Source: Rhodococcus sp. WMMA185
GTDB lineage: Bacteria > Actinomycetota > Actinomycetes > Mycobacteriales > Mycobacteriaceae
DNA length: 64,000 nt
Direction of reading: 5' to 3'
NCBI RefSeq assembly: GCF_001767395.1
Contig: NZ_CP017014.1
Location: 4,295,012-4,359,011, forward strand
The position numbers and the translations under genes were made by a program. Positions 44,887-54,666 of this stretch are shown one piece after another. The notes under the pieces are model-generated. The model searched no databases, was not told where the DNA came from, and saw only the letters and a program-made list of their open reading frames with translations. The stretch's first letter is position 1, and every line of letters begins with the position of its first letter.

Positions 44887-45707
44887 TGGGGCGTGTCACC
44901 ACTCGCACTCCGGTCACCCGGATCAGTGGCACACGACAATCGACCCGCCCGGACACGGTGGTGGTGGAAGAACCCCTCGAAATCCGTTTGAATGGAACAC
45001 CGCTGGTCGTGACCATGCGGACCCCCGGGTCCGATATCGAACTAGCCCAAGGTTTTTTGCTGACCGAGGGGATAATCTCGGATCGTTCGGACATCGTTTC
45101 GGTTCGCTACTGCAACAGCGTCGACGAGCACGGGGTCAACACGTACAACGTCCTCGACGTCGATCTCGCGGCGTCGGTGACACCTCCCGACATCAACATC
45201 GAACGTAACTTTTACACCACCTCGTCGTGTGGGGTGTGTGGAAAAGCGTCATTGGAGGCGATCCGGCAGCGGACTCGGCACTCACCCGCCGACGATGTGG
45301 TGCGGATTCCGGCCGCTACGATCGCCGAGTTGCCGGACGCCTTGCGGTCCGCTCAGCGTGTGTTCGAGACGACCGGTGGGTTGCATGCCGCCGGTTTGTT
45401 TACTGCCACTGGCGAATTGCTCGCAACAAGGGAGGATGTCGGCAGACACAACGCTGTCGACAAGTTGATCGGTTGGGCGACCGAACAGAGTCGTCTTCCA
45501 CTGCGGGGGACCGTCCTGCTCGTCAGTGGCAGGGCTTCGTTCGAGCTGGCGCAGAAAGCTGTGATGGCAGGCATTCCGGTGCTCGCGGCCGTGTCGGCTC
45601 CGTCGTCGCTGGCGATCGACCTCGCCCACGACGCCGGTCTCACCCTGATCGGATTCCTGCGCGGCACGACGATGAACGTCTATGCCAATCCAGACCGCAT
45701 CACCTGA
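44886..45707 (+). CDS. fdhD: Formate dehydrogenase accessory sulfurtransferase FdhD
   Basis: This 273-residue protein is FdhD, which carries sulphur from a cysteine desulfurase to the molybdenum cofactor of formate dehydrogenase. The diagnostic [10 protein letters not shown] motif puts the sulphur-carrying cysteines at residues 115 and 118. [12 protein letters not shown] and the C-terminal [10 protein letters not shown] are also conserved. The ATG at 44886 overlaps the stop of the preceding gene by one base (TGATG), so expression is tightly coupled. The longer frame starting at 44691 lies inside the formate dehydrogenase gene and was not used. Confidence 0.95.
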   Translation: MGRVTTRTPVTRISGTRQSTRPDTVVVEEPLEIRLNGTPLVVTMRTPGSDIELAQGFLLTEGIISDRSDIVSVRYCNSVDEHGVNTYNVLDVDLAASVTPPDINIERNFYTTSSCGVCGKASLEAIRQRTRHSPADDVVRIPAATIAELPDALRSAQRVFETTGGLHAAGLFTATGELLATREDVGRHNAVDKLIGWATEQSRLPLRGTVLLVSGRASFELAQKAVMAGIPVLAAVSAPSSLAIDLAHDAGLTLIGFLRGTTMNVYANPDRIT

Positions 45708-45717
45708 CGTGACGACT

Positions 45718-45742
45718 GCGGTGCTGATGGCTACAGCGCCGC
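45718..45742. terminator. Hairpin between convergent fdhD and iclR genes
   Basis: GCGGTGCTG (45718-45726) pairs with CAGCGCCGC (45734-45742), eight Watson-Crick pairs and one G-T, with a seven-base loop. It begins 11 bp after the fdhD stop and covers the last codons of the IclR gene, so it could end transcription from both sides. Confidence 0.5.
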
Positions 45743-46501
45743 GTTCTTGTCGAACTCGGTGGCGAGTTCCTTAGCGACTCGTTTGAGCAGGGGAACAATG
45801 TGGTCGGCCGATTCGATGGTGACGCGGGCTGCCGGCCCAGAGACGGAGATTGCCGTCGGAGTGGGTGCATTCGGTACTGGAACAGAGAAGCATCGGACGC
45901 CGATTTCCAGTTCACCTTCGTCGATCGCGTATCCACGCTTGCGGCACAGTTCCAGATCCGAGATCAGTGTGTCGGGATTCGATAGAGAGTTCTCGGTGTA
46001 GGTCGGCATGCCTGCCCGGCTGACGAGCGAGTGAACTGTCTCGTCGGAGAGTTGCATGAGTAGCGCCTTGCCCACGCCCGTGCAGTGCGTGTAGACGCGA
46101 CGGCCCACCTCTGTGAACATGCGCATCGCGTGTTCGGACGGTACCTGCGCGACATAGACGGCCATGGTGCCTTCGAGGACGGCCATGTTCGCGGTCTCGC
46201 CGGTGCCCCTCACCAATTCTGCGAGATGAGGACGGGACCAGGCGCCGATCAGCGATGTGGCGCTCTCGCCAAGCCTGATGAGTTTGGGGCCAAGTGCGTA
46301 CCGTCGATTCGGCAGTTGTCGGACATACCCGCCATTCATCAATGTGCGCATGAGTCGATGGATCGTCGGGAGGGGAAGACCGGCGATGTCGGCAAGTTCG
46401 CTGACTCCGATCGATCCCCCGGAGCTCGCCATGATCTCGAGCATGTCGAATGCGCGTTCCACCGACTGCACTCCACCGGCCGGATTCTGACCGTTCGACA
46501 T
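45731..46501 (-). CDS. IclR-family transcriptional regulator, divergent from malate synthase
   Basis: From the ATG at 46501 the product is 256 residues: an N-terminal winged helix (about 12-75: VERAFDMLEIMASSGG, GVSELADIAGLPLPTIHRLM) and a C-terminal GAF-like effector domain (THCTGVGKALL, GYAIDEGELEIGVRCFSVPV). This start has GGAG six bases upstream; an ATG at 46513 has a weaker site, and the longer frame to 46591 runs into the promoter. Members of this family control glyoxylate and acetate genes in many bacteria, so regulation of the divergent malate synthase G gene, with glyoxylate or a related acid as effector, is the simplest reading. Confidence 0.92.
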   Translation of the reverse strand: MSNGQNPAGGVQSVERAFDMLEIMASSGGSIGVSELADIAGLPLPTIHRLMRTLMNGGYVRQLPNRRYALGPKLIRLGESATSLIGAWSRPHLAELVRGTGETANMAVLEGTMAVYVAQVPSEHAMRMFTEVGRRVYTHCTGVGKALLMQLSDETVHSLVSRAGMPTYTENSLSNPDTLISDLELCRKRGYAIDEGELEIGVRCFSVPVPNAPTPTAISVSGPAARVTIESADHIVPLLKRVAKELATEFDKNAAL

Positions 46502-46577
46502 CTCTGGCTCCATCTTCTTCGGTGCTACCACGGTCACTGAACACACATGAGCACGCCGCCGCACGGTGGTCCCGGTG

Positions 46578-46658
46578 TTGACAGGGACCACCCGTGTTGA
46601 CAGGACACCGTTGACAAGGTTTTCTCTATGTCAAGATACGAAACTGTGTTTCCGTATC
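46578..46658. promoter_or_regulatory. Putative operator and promoter elements between iclR and the malate synthase gene
   Basis: TTGACA occurs three times (46578, 46597, 46611), the first two within an identical GTGTTGACAGG. An inverted TGTCAA lies at 46629-46634. At 46635-46658 an imperfect palindrome has arms GATACGAAAC and GTTTCCGTATC, whose GGAAAC/GTTTC core resembles IclR-family sites. It ends 39 bp before the malate synthase start. Confidence 0.5.
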
Positions 46659-46697
46659 ATGGAAGTTATCACAAAGTGCGGAAGGGTGAGGCGTTTC

Positions 46698-48890
46698 ATG
46701 ACTGAGCGTGTTCAGGTCGGCGGTCTTCAGGTCGCGAAGGTGCTCTACGACTTCGTCGGAAACGAGGCGCTGCCGGGTACCGGCGTGGACGCCGACGCGT
46801 TTTGGGCCGGTGCGGACAGGGTGATCCAGGAGTTGGCGCCGAAGAACCGGGATCTACTTGCCATCCGCGACGACCTCCAGGCGAAGATCGATTCCTGGCA
46901 CCGTGACCGGGCCGGAAAGCCCATCGATCAGGCCGAGTACCAGGCATTTTTGACCGAGATCGGGTATCTGGTGCCGGTCCCCGCCCCGTTCGAGGTGACA
47001 ACTGAGAATGTGGACACTGAGATCACCTCGACTGCGGGGCCGCAGTTGGTGGTCCCAGTCCTCAACGCCCGATTCGCGCTGAACGCCTCGAACGCGCGGT
47101 GGGGATCGCTGTACGACGCCCTGTACGGCACCAATGCCATTTCCGAAGACGATGGTGCAGAAAAGGGTTCGGGGTACAACAAGGTTCGCGGCGACAAGGT
47201 CATCGCCTGGGCGCGCGACTTCCTCGATACGGCAGCGCCTCTTGCTTCGGGATCGCACGCGGATTCGACCAGGTACTTCGTCGACGGAACCGGCTTGTCC
47301 ATCACCCTGTCGGACGGTAGCACCACCACTTTGGCGCAGCCGGACACCTTCGTGGGGTATACGGGTGAGAAAGATGCTCCCACCAGCGTGTTGCTGCGTC
47401 ACCACGGTCTACATGCCGAGATTCAGATCGACCCGGACTCCCCGATCGGATCCACCGACCCGGCCGGGGTCAAAGACGTGGTACTCGAGTCGGCGGTCAC
47501 CACGATCATGGACTTCGAAGACTCGGTCGCTGCAGTCGATGCCGATGACAAGGTGGTCGGCTACCGCAACTGGCTGGGCCTCAACCGCGGCGACCTCGAG
47601 GCCCAGATGACCAAGGGCGGAAAGCCCTTCACCCGCACGTTGAATCCGGATCGGGTCTACACCGCCCCCGATGGTGACAATCTGGAGTTGCACGGGCGGT
47701 CGTTGTTGTTCGTCCGCAACGTGGGACATCTGATGACGAACCCGGCGATCCTCGACTCTGAGGGCCGGGAAGTGCCCGAGGGCATCATGGACGCACTGAT
47801 CACCTCCCTTTGCGCCATTCACGGGCAGTCCATCTCCGAGGCAACGGGCCCCTTGAACAACTCCCGCACCGGGTCGATCTACATCGTCAAGCCCAAGCAG
47901 CACGGGCCGGACGAGGTTGCGTTCACCACCGAACTGTTCGGCCGCGTCGAAAACGTACTGGGTCTGCCCGCCAATACGATCAAGGTCGGGATCATGGACG
48001 AGGAGCGCCGTACCACGGTCAACCTCGCCGCTTGCATCAAGGAAGCTGCACAGCGAGTGGTGTTCATCAACACCGGGTTCCTCGACCGCACCGGCGACGA
48101 AATCCACACCTCGATGGAGGCCGGGCCGATGGTCCGCAAGGCCGCGATGAAGACGCAGAAGTGGATCGGCGCCTACGAGGACTGGAACGTGGATACCGGC
48201 CTGGCCGCCGGCCTGCAAGGGCGGGCTCAGATCGGGAAGGGCATGTGGGCGATGACCGAACTGATGGCCGAGATGCTCGAGCAGAAGATCGGCCACCCGA
48301 AGGCTGGTGCAAACACCGCATGGGTGCCCTCGCCGACTGGGGCCACCCTGCACGCCACCCACTACCACCACGTCGACGTCTTCGCCGTTCAAGACGGCTT
48401 GAAGGGCCACCCGCGGGCCACCCTGGACGACATCCTCACCGTGCCCCTCGCCGAAGACCCCAACTGGTCCGAAGCGGAAAAGCGTGAGGAACTCGACAAC
48501 AACTGTCAGTCGATCCTCGGGTACGTGGTGCGGTGGATCGACGATGGTGTCGGCTGCTCGAAGGTTCCCGACATTCACGACGTCGACCTGATGGAAGACC
48601 GGGCCACCCTCCGCATCTCCAGTCAGCTTCTTGCGAACTGGATTCGCCACGCCGTCGTCACCGAGGCTGAGGTGGTTGCCGCTCTCGAACGGATGGCACC
48701 GGTGGTCGACCGTCAGAACGAGGGCGACCCGACATACCGTCCGATGGCTCCGAACTTCGACTCCAACATCGCCTTCCAGGCGGCCAAGGAGTTGATCCTC
48801 GAAGGAACCAAGCAGCCCTCCGGATACACCGAGCCGATCCTGCATCGCCGCCGGCGCGAATACAAGGCCGCGGCGGCTGCCACCGCTTAG
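46698..48890 (+). CDS. glcB: Malate synthase G
   Basis: This 730-residue enzyme condenses glyoxylate with acetyl-CoA to give malate, the second step of the glyoxylate shunt and the way glycolate carbon enters the citric acid cycle. The length is that of the monomeric G isoform. Visible features are [34 protein letters not shown], and the catalytic stretch [11 protein letters not shown] followed by [13 protein letters not shown], whose Asp and Cys correspond to Asp633 and Cys619 of M. tuberculosis GlcB. The ATG at 46698 is preceded by GGTGAGG; the longer frame covers the operator region. Isocitrate lyase is not in the window. Confidence 0.96.
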   Translation: MTERVQVGGLQVAKVLYDFVGNEALPGTGVDADAFWAGADRVIQELAPKNRDLLAIRDDLQAKIDSWHRDRAGKPIDQAEYQAFLTEIGYLVPVPAPFEVTTENVDTEITSTAGPQLVVPVLNARFALNASNARWGSLYDALYGTNAISEDDGAEKGSGYNKVRGDKVIAWARDFLDTAAPLASGSHADSTRYFVDGTGLSITLSDGSTTTLAQPDTFVGYTGEKDAPTSVLLRHHGLHAEIQIDPDSPIGSTDPAGVKDVVLESAVTTIMDFEDSVAAVDADDKVVGYRNWLGLNRGDLEAQMTKGGKPFTRTLNPDRVYTAPDGDNLELHGRSLLFVRNVGHLMTNPAILDSEGREVPEGIMDALITSLCAIHGQSISEATGPLNNSRTGSIYIVKPKQHGPDEVAFTTELFGRVENVLGLPANTIKVGIMDEERRTTVNLAACIKEAAQRVVFINTGFLDRTGDEIHTSMEAGPMVRKAAMKTQKWIGAYEDWNVDTGLAAGLQGRAQIGKGMWAMTELMAEMLEQKIGHPKAGANTAWVPSPTGATLHATHYHHVDVFAVQDGLKGHPRATLDDILTVPLAEDPNWSEAEKREELDNNCQSILGYVVRWIDDGVGCSKVPDIHDVDLMEDRATLRISSQLLANWIRHAVVTEAEVVAALERMAPVVDRQNEGDPTYRPMAPNFDSNIAFQAAKELILEGTKQPSGYTEPILHRRRREYKAAAAATA

Positions 48891-48899
48891 ACCACGCCA

Positions 48900-48941
48900 G
48901 GGAGTGCTTCTCAGGCCGCGCATGGCCTGAGAAGCACTCCC
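48900..48941. terminator. Perfect 18-bp stem hairpin after malate synthase
   Basis: The arms 48900-48917 and 48924-48941 are exact reverse complements (ends GGGAGTGC and GCACTCCC) around the six-base loop GCGCAT, starting 10 bp after the stop codon. No long T-run follows, as is usual in these genomes. Confidence 0.85.
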
Positions 48942-49069
48942 TGCGGTGTTCTTCCCCCCTCCGGCGTGTGGACGCCACCATGGCCGAGCGCTTCGCTGCC
49001 TGTTGTTGAGGCATCTCCAGCGGACCACGGTCGGCGCTACTCTGGGTTGCGGAGCGTGAGGAGGAACAC

Positions 49070-50893
49070 ATGACTAAGTCACCACCGCCGCCTGCGAACC
49101 CCACGGCTTCGACGCCTCGGGAACGCGTTGATCGGTGGTTGGCGAGTTTCGAGTCCGCTCTCTCCGACCGCGACATCGCCCGTGTCGCAGCGATGTTCAC
49201 GGTCGACTGTTTCTGGCGTGACCTGGTGGCGTTCACCTGGAACATCACCACGGTCGAGGGCCGCGACGGTGTGACCGCGATGCTGCGGGAGCGGCTCGAC
49301 GACACCGATCCGTCGAACTTCCGCGCCGTCGAGGAGCCGGAGGAGGCTGACGGTGTCACCTCTGCGTTGATCGAGTTCGAGACGGTGACCGGTCGGGGCA
49401 AGGGACATGTGCGGCTCAGGGGTGAGCAGGCGTGGACGCTGCTGACCACGATGGAGGAATTGAAGGGCTACGAAGAGCGGCGGGGGCCCACTCGGGTCAA
49501 CGGTGCGGTGCACGGTCCGCGTGGAGCCACCAGGTCCTGGGCGGAACAGCGCGCGATCGAGGAGCGGGAACTCGGGTATACCCGTCAGCCGTATGTACTG
49601 GTGGTCGGTGGTGGTCAAAACGGGGTCGCACTCGGTGCGCGGCTGCGACAGCTCGATGTTCCGGCTTTGGTCGTCGACACGCACGAACGGCCGGGTGATC
49701 AGTGGCGCAACAGGTACAAGACGCTGTGCCTGCACGATCCGGTGTGGTACGACCATCTGCCGTACCTGCCGTTTCCTGACAATTGGCCGGTGTTCTCGCC
49801 GAAGGACAAGATCGGCGACTGGCTCGAGATGTACACGAAGTTGATGGAGATTCCGTACTGGGGATCGACCACGTGTCAGTCGGCGACCTTCGATGAGGAA
49901 ACAAAGGAGTGGACCGTCGTCCTCGACCATGTGGGTCAGGAGGTGGTGCTGCACCCGAAGCATGTCGTGCTCGCAACCGGTATGGCCGGTAAGCCCCATG
50001 TCCCGGACTTCCCCGGTCAAGACCTGTTCCGCGGTGAGCAGCATCATTCCAGCCGGCATCCGGGGCCCGACGCTTACGCAGGCAAGCGTGTCGTGGTGAT
50101 CGGTTCGAACAACTCGGCCCATGACATCTGCCAAGCGTTGTACGTGAACGGTGCCGATGTGACGATGGTGCAGCGTTCGTCCACACATGTCCTCAAGTCG
50201 GAAGCGCTGTTGGATCTCGGACTAGGAGACCTGTACTCGGAGCGTGCCCTCGCGGCAGGTATGACCACTGAGAAGGCCGACCTCACAGCTGCGTCATTGC
50301 CTTATCGGATCATGCACGAGTCCCAGATCCCCATATACGAGAAGGTCGCCGAGCGGGACAAGGACCTCTACGACCGGCTCGAAAAGGCAGGATTCAAACT
50401 CGACTTCGGGGACGACGGGTCGGGGCTCTCGATGAAGTACCTGCGCCGCGGCTCCGGTTACTACATCGACGTCGGCGCGTCGGATCTGGTCGCGGATGGC
50501 AGCATCCACCTCGCGTCGGGTCAGGTAGTGAAGCTGACCGAGGAGGCGGTGGTGCTCGCCGATGGCACCGAGTTGCCGGCCGATCTGGTCGTTTACGCCA
50601 CCGGCTACGGTTCGATGAACGGCTGGGCGGCTGACCTGATGGGTCAGGAGGTCGCCGACAAGGTCGGCAAGTGTTGGGGGCTCGGCTCTGCCACCGCCAA
50701 GGATCCGGGGCCGTGGGAGGGTGAGCTGCGCAATATGTGGAAGCCCACCCGGCAGGAAGCGCTGTGGTTCCAGGGCGGAAATCTGGCTCAGGCGCGGCAG
50801 TACTCCCTGTACCTGGCCCTGCAGCTGAAGGCCAGGCATGAGGGCATCCCGACCCCGGTCTACGGCTTGCCGCAGGTGCATCACCTCAGCTGA
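49070..50893 (+). CDS. Flavin-dependent monooxygenase with N-terminal NTF2-like domain, copy 1 of 5
   Basis: This 607-residue protein joins a SnoaL/NTF2-like domain (about 10-135: VDRWLASFESALSDRDI, FWRDLVAFTWNI) to a flavin-containing monooxygenase related to YUCCA-type enzymes. FAD motif GGGQNG is near residue 180, the FMO region FPGQDLFRGEQHHSS is followed by the NADPH motif GSNNSAHDI near 344, and ATGY is near 512. Such enzymes use NADPH and O2 to oxygenate a soft nucleophile or ketone; the substrate is unknown. A 15-residue linker segment (HGPRGATRSWAEQ) before the FAD motif is shared only with copy 5. The ATG has GTGAGGAGGAAC upstream. It is the first gene of a five-gene same-strand array, behind a strong terminator and so probably with its own promoter. 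Confidence 0.88.
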   Translation: MTKSPPPPANPTASTPRERVDRWLASFESALSDRDIARVAAMFTVDCFWRDLVAFTWNITTVEGRDGVTAMLRERLDDTDPSNFRAVEEPEEADGVTSALIEFETVTGRGKGHVRLRGEQAWTLLTTMEELKGYEERRGPTRVNGAVHGPRGATRSWAEQRAIEERELGYTRQPYVLVVGGGQNGVALGARLRQLDVPALVVDTHERPGDQWRNRYKTLCLHDPVWYDHLPYLPFPDNWPVFSPKDKIGDWLEMYTKLMEIPYWGSTTCQSATFDEETKEWTVVLDHVGQEVVLHPKHVVLATGMAGKPHVPDFPGQDLFRGEQHHSSRHPGPDAYAGKRVVVIGSNNSAHDICQALYVNGADVTMVQRSSTHVLKSEALLDLGLGDLYSERALAAGMTTEKADLTAASLPYRIMHESQIPIYEKVAERDKDLYDRLEKAGFKLDFGDDGSGLSMKYLRRGSGYYIDVGASDLVADGSIHLASGQVVKLTEEAVVLADGTELPADLVVYATGYGSMNGWAADLMGQEVADKVGKCWGLGSATAKDPGPWEGELRNMWKPTRQEALWFQGGNLAQARQYSLYLALQLKARHEGIPTPVYGLPQVHHLS

Positions 50894-51010
50894 GACGGCT
50901 CGATCCTGCCTGTACCGCCACCGGGCGGGTGCTTGTCCTGCCCTCTGCTGTGACATCTTCGGGATTCCGCGGCGCTGCTACCCTCGGTTTCGGAGTGTAA
51001 GGAGCATCAC

Positions 51011-52810
51011 ATGACGAAGTCGGTCCTGCCGTCCGTGGACCCTATGACATTGACACCTCGGGAACGAGTCGATCTGTGGTTGGCGAAATTCGAGTCCGCC
51101 CTCTCCGACCGTGACCTCGACCGTGTCGCGGCGATGTTCGCGGTGGACAGTTTCTGGCGCGATCTCGTGGCGTTCACTTGGAATATCACGACGGTCGAGG
51201 GTCGCGACGGTATCACCGCGATGCTTGGGGCGCAGTTGGGCGATACCGATCCGTCGAACTTCCGCACCAGCGAGGTGCTCGAGGGAGAGCCGTCGGAGGA
51301 GGCCGAGGGAATCACCTCCGCGTTGATCGAGTTCGAGACGGCGACTGGGCGAGGCAAGGGGCACCTGCGGCTCAGGGGTGATCAGGCGTGGACCCTGCTG
51401 ACCACGATGGAGGAACTGAAGGGCCACGAGGAGCGGCGGGGGACACATCGCGTCAACGGTGCGGAAGAGCGCGCGATCGAGGAGCGGGAGTTCGGTGACT
51501 CCCGCCAGCCGTTCGTACTGGTGATCGGTGGCGGCCAGGGTGGAATCACGCTGGGTGCACGACTGCGTCAACTCCGCGTCCCGGCGCTCGTCGTCGACAA
51601 GCACGAACGGCCCGGTGATCAGTGGCGCAACCGGTACAAGTCGCTGTGCGCGCACGATCCGGTGTGGTTCGATCACTTCCCGTATCTGCCCTTCCCCGAG
51701 AACTGGCCCGTGCTCTCGCCGAAGGACAAGCTCGGTGACTGGCTCGAGATGTACACGAAGGTGATGGAGGTTCCGTACTGGTCCTCCACCACCTGCCGGT
51801 CGGCGAAGTTCGACGAGGAATCGGAGGAGTGGACCGTCGTTCTCGACCGCGCCGGTGAAGAGGTGGTGCTACGCCCGAAGCATGTTGTGCTCGCGACCGG
51901 GATGGTTGGCAAGCCCCATATCCCGGCCTTCCCCGGTCGGGATGTGTTTCGTGGTGAGCAGCATCATTCCAGTGAACACGAGGGGCCCGACGCCTACAGC
52001 GGTAAGCGTGTGGTGGTGATCGGCTCGACCAACTCGGCCCATGACATCTGCCAGGCAATGCACCAGAGCGGTGTCGATGTGACGATGGTGCAGCGTTCGC
52101 CCACAACCGTCCTCAGGGCCGAAACGCTGAGGGACCTCATCGCGGACATGTATTCGGAGGATGCACTCGCGGCGGGCATGACCACTGAGAAGGCCGACCT
52201 CATTTCCGCTGCGCTGCCTTACAAGATCATGCCCGAGTTCCAGATTCCGATCTACGCGGAGGTCGCCGAGCGGGACAAAGACCTGTACGACAGGCTCGAA
52301 AAGGTTGGTTTCAAGCTCGATTTCGGTGACGATGGGTCGGGTGTCCCGATGAAGTACGCGCGCCGCGGCGGTGGTTACTACATCGACGTCGGGGCGTCGG
52401 ACTTGGTCGCCGACGGCAGTATCCGCCTCGCGTCGGGTGAGGTGGAACGGCTGACCGAGGATGCCGTGGTGCTCGCCGACGGCACCGAATTGCCGGCGGA
52501 TCTGGTCGTCTATGCCACCGGCTACGGGTCGATGAACGGCTGGGCGGCGGATCTGATGGGCCAGGAAGTGGCTGACAAAGTCGGAAAGTGCTGGGGCCTC
52601 GGCTCCGACACCCCCCACGATCCGGGTCCGTGGGAGGGCGAGCTGCGCAATATGTGGAAGCCCACCCAGCAGGAGGCACTGTGGTTCCAGGGTGGAGGCC
52701 TGGCACAGGCGCGGCAGTACTCCCTCTACCTCGCCCTGCAACTGAAGGCCAGGTACGAGGGCATCCCGACCCCCGTCTACGGGCTGCCGGAGGTGCATCA
52801 CCTCAGCTGA
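51011..52810 (+). CDS. Flavin-dependent monooxygenase with N-terminal NTF2-like domain, copy 2 of 5
   Basis: This 599-residue paralogue has the same two-part layout, with FAD motif GGGQGG near residue 174 and NADPH motif GSTNSAHDI. It has lost the linker segment present in copies 1 and 5 but carries a small extra stretch in the NTF2-like part (SEVLEGEPSEEAEG). The central region (ALRDLIADMYSEDALA in place of the LDLGLGDLYSERALA of copy 1) is the most divergent of the array and may shape a different pocket. It starts 117 bp after copy 1; the last about 40 bp of that gap resemble the leader of copy 1, so the upstream sequence was duplicated with the gene. AAGGAG precedes the ATG. Confidence 0.88.
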   Translation: MTKSVLPSVDPMTLTPRERVDLWLAKFESALSDRDLDRVAAMFAVDSFWRDLVAFTWNITTVEGRDGITAMLGAQLGDTDPSNFRTSEVLEGEPSEEAEGITSALIEFETATGRGKGHLRLRGDQAWTLLTTMEELKGHEERRGTHRVNGAEERAIEEREFGDSRQPFVLVIGGGQGGITLGARLRQLRVPALVVDKHERPGDQWRNRYKSLCAHDPVWFDHFPYLPFPENWPVLSPKDKLGDWLEMYTKVMEVPYWSSTTCRSAKFDEESEEWTVVLDRAGEEVVLRPKHVVLATGMVGKPHIPAFPGRDVFRGEQHHSSEHEGPDAYSGKRVVVIGSTNSAHDICQAMHQSGVDVTMVQRSPTTVLRAETLRDLIADMYSEDALAAGMTTEKADLISAALPYKIMPEFQIPIYAEVAERDKDLYDRLEKVGFKLDFGDDGSGVPMKYARRGGGYYIDVGASDLVADGSIRLASGEVERLTEDAVVLADGTELPADLVVYATGYGSMNGWAADLMGQEVADKVGKCWGLGSDTPHDPGPWEGELRNMWKPTQQEALWFQGGGLAQARQYSLYLALQLKARYEGIPTPVYGLPEVHHLS

Positions 52811-52863
52811 GACGGTTGCTGGAACCTGCATACCTTAGGTTTCGGGGGTTTGAGGAGCGTCAC

Positions 52864-54651
52864 ATGACGAAGTCGGTTCTGCGGCCTGCGGATCCAACGA
52901 CTCTGACACCTCGCGAACGTGTCGATTCGTGGTTGGCGAGCTTCGAGTCCGCTCTCGCTGATCGTGACATCGACCGTGTCGCAGCGATGTTCGCGGTCGA
53001 CAGTTTCTGGCGTGACCTGGTGGCGTTCACCTGGAATATCGCGACGGTCGAGGGCCGGGACGGTGTCACGGCGATGTTGCGGGCACGGTTGGATGACACC
53101 GATCCATCGAACTTTCGTGCCGGCGAGGAGCCGGAGGAGGCCGATGGTGTCACGTCCGCGTCGATCGAGTTCGAGACGGCGACCGGACGGGGCAAGGGGC
53201 ACTTGCGGCTCAGGGGTGATCAGGCGTGGACGTTGCTGACCACGATGGAGGAGCTGAAGGGTCACGAGGAGCGGCGGGGGACACATCGCGTCAACGGTGC
53301 GGAAGAGCGTGCGCTCGAGGAGCGGGAGTTCGGTGGTTCCCGCCAGCCGTATGTGCTGGTGATCGGTGGTGGACACTGCGGGATCGTACTGGGTGCGCGG
53401 CTGCGTCAACTCCGCGTTCCGGCGCTTGTCATCGACGAGCACGAACGGCCCGGTGATCAGTGGCGCGAACGGTACAAGTCGCTGCGCCTGTACGATCCGG
53501 TCTGGTTCAGCCACCTCCCGTATCTGCCCTTTCCCGACAATTGGCCGGTGTTCTCACCGAAGGACAAGCTCGGTGACTGGCTCGAGATGTACACGAAGGT
53601 CATGGAGGTCCCGTACTGGTCCTCCACCACGTGCCAGTCGGCGAAGTTCGACGAGGAATCGAAGCAGTGGACCGTCGTACTCGACCGCTCCGGACAGCAA
53701 GTGGTGCTGCATCCGAAGCACGTCGCGGTTGCGACCGGGGTGCACGGCGAGCCTCATGTCCCAACGTTCCCCGGTCAGGACATCTTTCGCGGTGAGCAGC
53801 ACCATTCCAGTCGACATCCGGGGCCCGACGCCTACGCCGGTAAGCGTGTCGTCGTGATCGGTTCGAACAGCTCGGCCCATGACATCTGCCTGGCATTGCA
53901 CCGCAGCGGTGCCGATGTGACGATGGTGCAGCGCTCCTCCACACATGTCGTCAAGTCGGAAACGCTGTTGGACCTCGGACTCGGAGACCTGTATTCCGAA
54001 CGTGCACTCGCGGCGGGCATTACCACGGAGAAGGCCGACCTCACAGTTGCGTCAGTGCCCTACAAGATCATGGCGGAGCTTCAGATCCCGATCTACGAGG
54101 AGGTCGCCGAGCGGGACAAAGACCTGTACGACCGGCTCGAGAAGGTGGGATTCAAACTCGATTTCGGTGACGACGGGTCGGGGATCTCGATGAAGTTCCT
54201 GCGCCGCGGATCCGGTTTCTACGTCGATGTCGGGGCGTCGGATCTGGTCGCGGACGGAAGCATCCGCCTCGCGTCGGGTCAGGTGGAGCGGCTGACCGAG
54301 GATGCGGTGGTGCTCGCCGACGGCACCGAGTTGCCGGCCGATCTGGTCGTCTACGCCACCGGCTACCGCTCGATGAGCGGCCGGGTGGCCGACCTGATGG
54401 GCCAAGAGGTGGCCGACAAGGTCGGGCGGTGTTGGGGGCTGGGTTCGGCCACCACCAAGGATCCGGGTCCGTGGGAGGGGGAGCTGCGCAATATGTGGAA
54501 GCCCACCCGGCAGGAAGGGCTGTGGTTCCAGGGCGGAGGCCTGTCTCAGGCGCGCTTGTACTCCCTGTATCTCGCGCTGCAGCTGAAGGCCAGGTACGAG
54601 GGCATCCCGACCCCGGTCTACGGGCTGCCGCAGGTGCATCACCTCAGCTGA
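52864..54651 (+). CDS. Flavin-dependent monooxygenase with N-terminal NTF2-like domain, copy 3 of 5
   Basis: This 595-residue paralogue lies 53 bp after copy 2. The start is the ATG at 52864 after TGAGGAGCGTCAC; the frame is open much further upstream but that part is antisense-like overlap with copy 2. Its NTF2-like part is almost identical to those of copies 4 and 5. The FAD motif is GGGHCG, with His-Cys where the other copies have Gln-Asn, Gln-Gly or Gln-Ser; the required glycines are kept. The active-site approach reads LRLYDPVWFSHLP, against LCLHDPVWFDHLP in copies 4 and 5. These changes suggest a different substrate rather than loss of function. Confidence 0.87.
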   Translation: MTKSVLRPADPTTLTPRERVDSWLASFESALADRDIDRVAAMFAVDSFWRDLVAFTWNIATVEGRDGVTAMLRARLDDTDPSNFRAGEEPEEADGVTSASIEFETATGRGKGHLRLRGDQAWTLLTTMEELKGHEERRGTHRVNGAEERALEEREFGGSRQPYVLVIGGGHCGIVLGARLRQLRVPALVIDEHERPGDQWRERYKSLRLYDPVWFSHLPYLPFPDNWPVFSPKDKLGDWLEMYTKVMEVPYWSSTTCQSAKFDEESKQWTVVLDRSGQQVVLHPKHVAVATGVHGEPHVPTFPGQDIFRGEQHHSSRHPGPDAYAGKRVVVIGSNSSAHDICLALHRSGADVTMVQRSSTHVVKSETLLDLGLGDLYSERALAAGITTEKADLTVASVPYKIMAELQIPIYEEVAERDKDLYDRLEKVGFKLDFGDDGSGISMKFLRRGSGFYVDVGASDLVADGSIRLASGQVERLTEDAVVLADGTELPADLVVYATGYRSMSGRVADLMGQEVADKVGRCWGLGSATTKDPGPWEGELRNMWKPTRQEGLWFQGGGLSQARLYSLYLALQLKARYEGIPTPVYGLPQVHHLS

Positions 54652-54666
54652 CGGAAGGAGCGTCGG

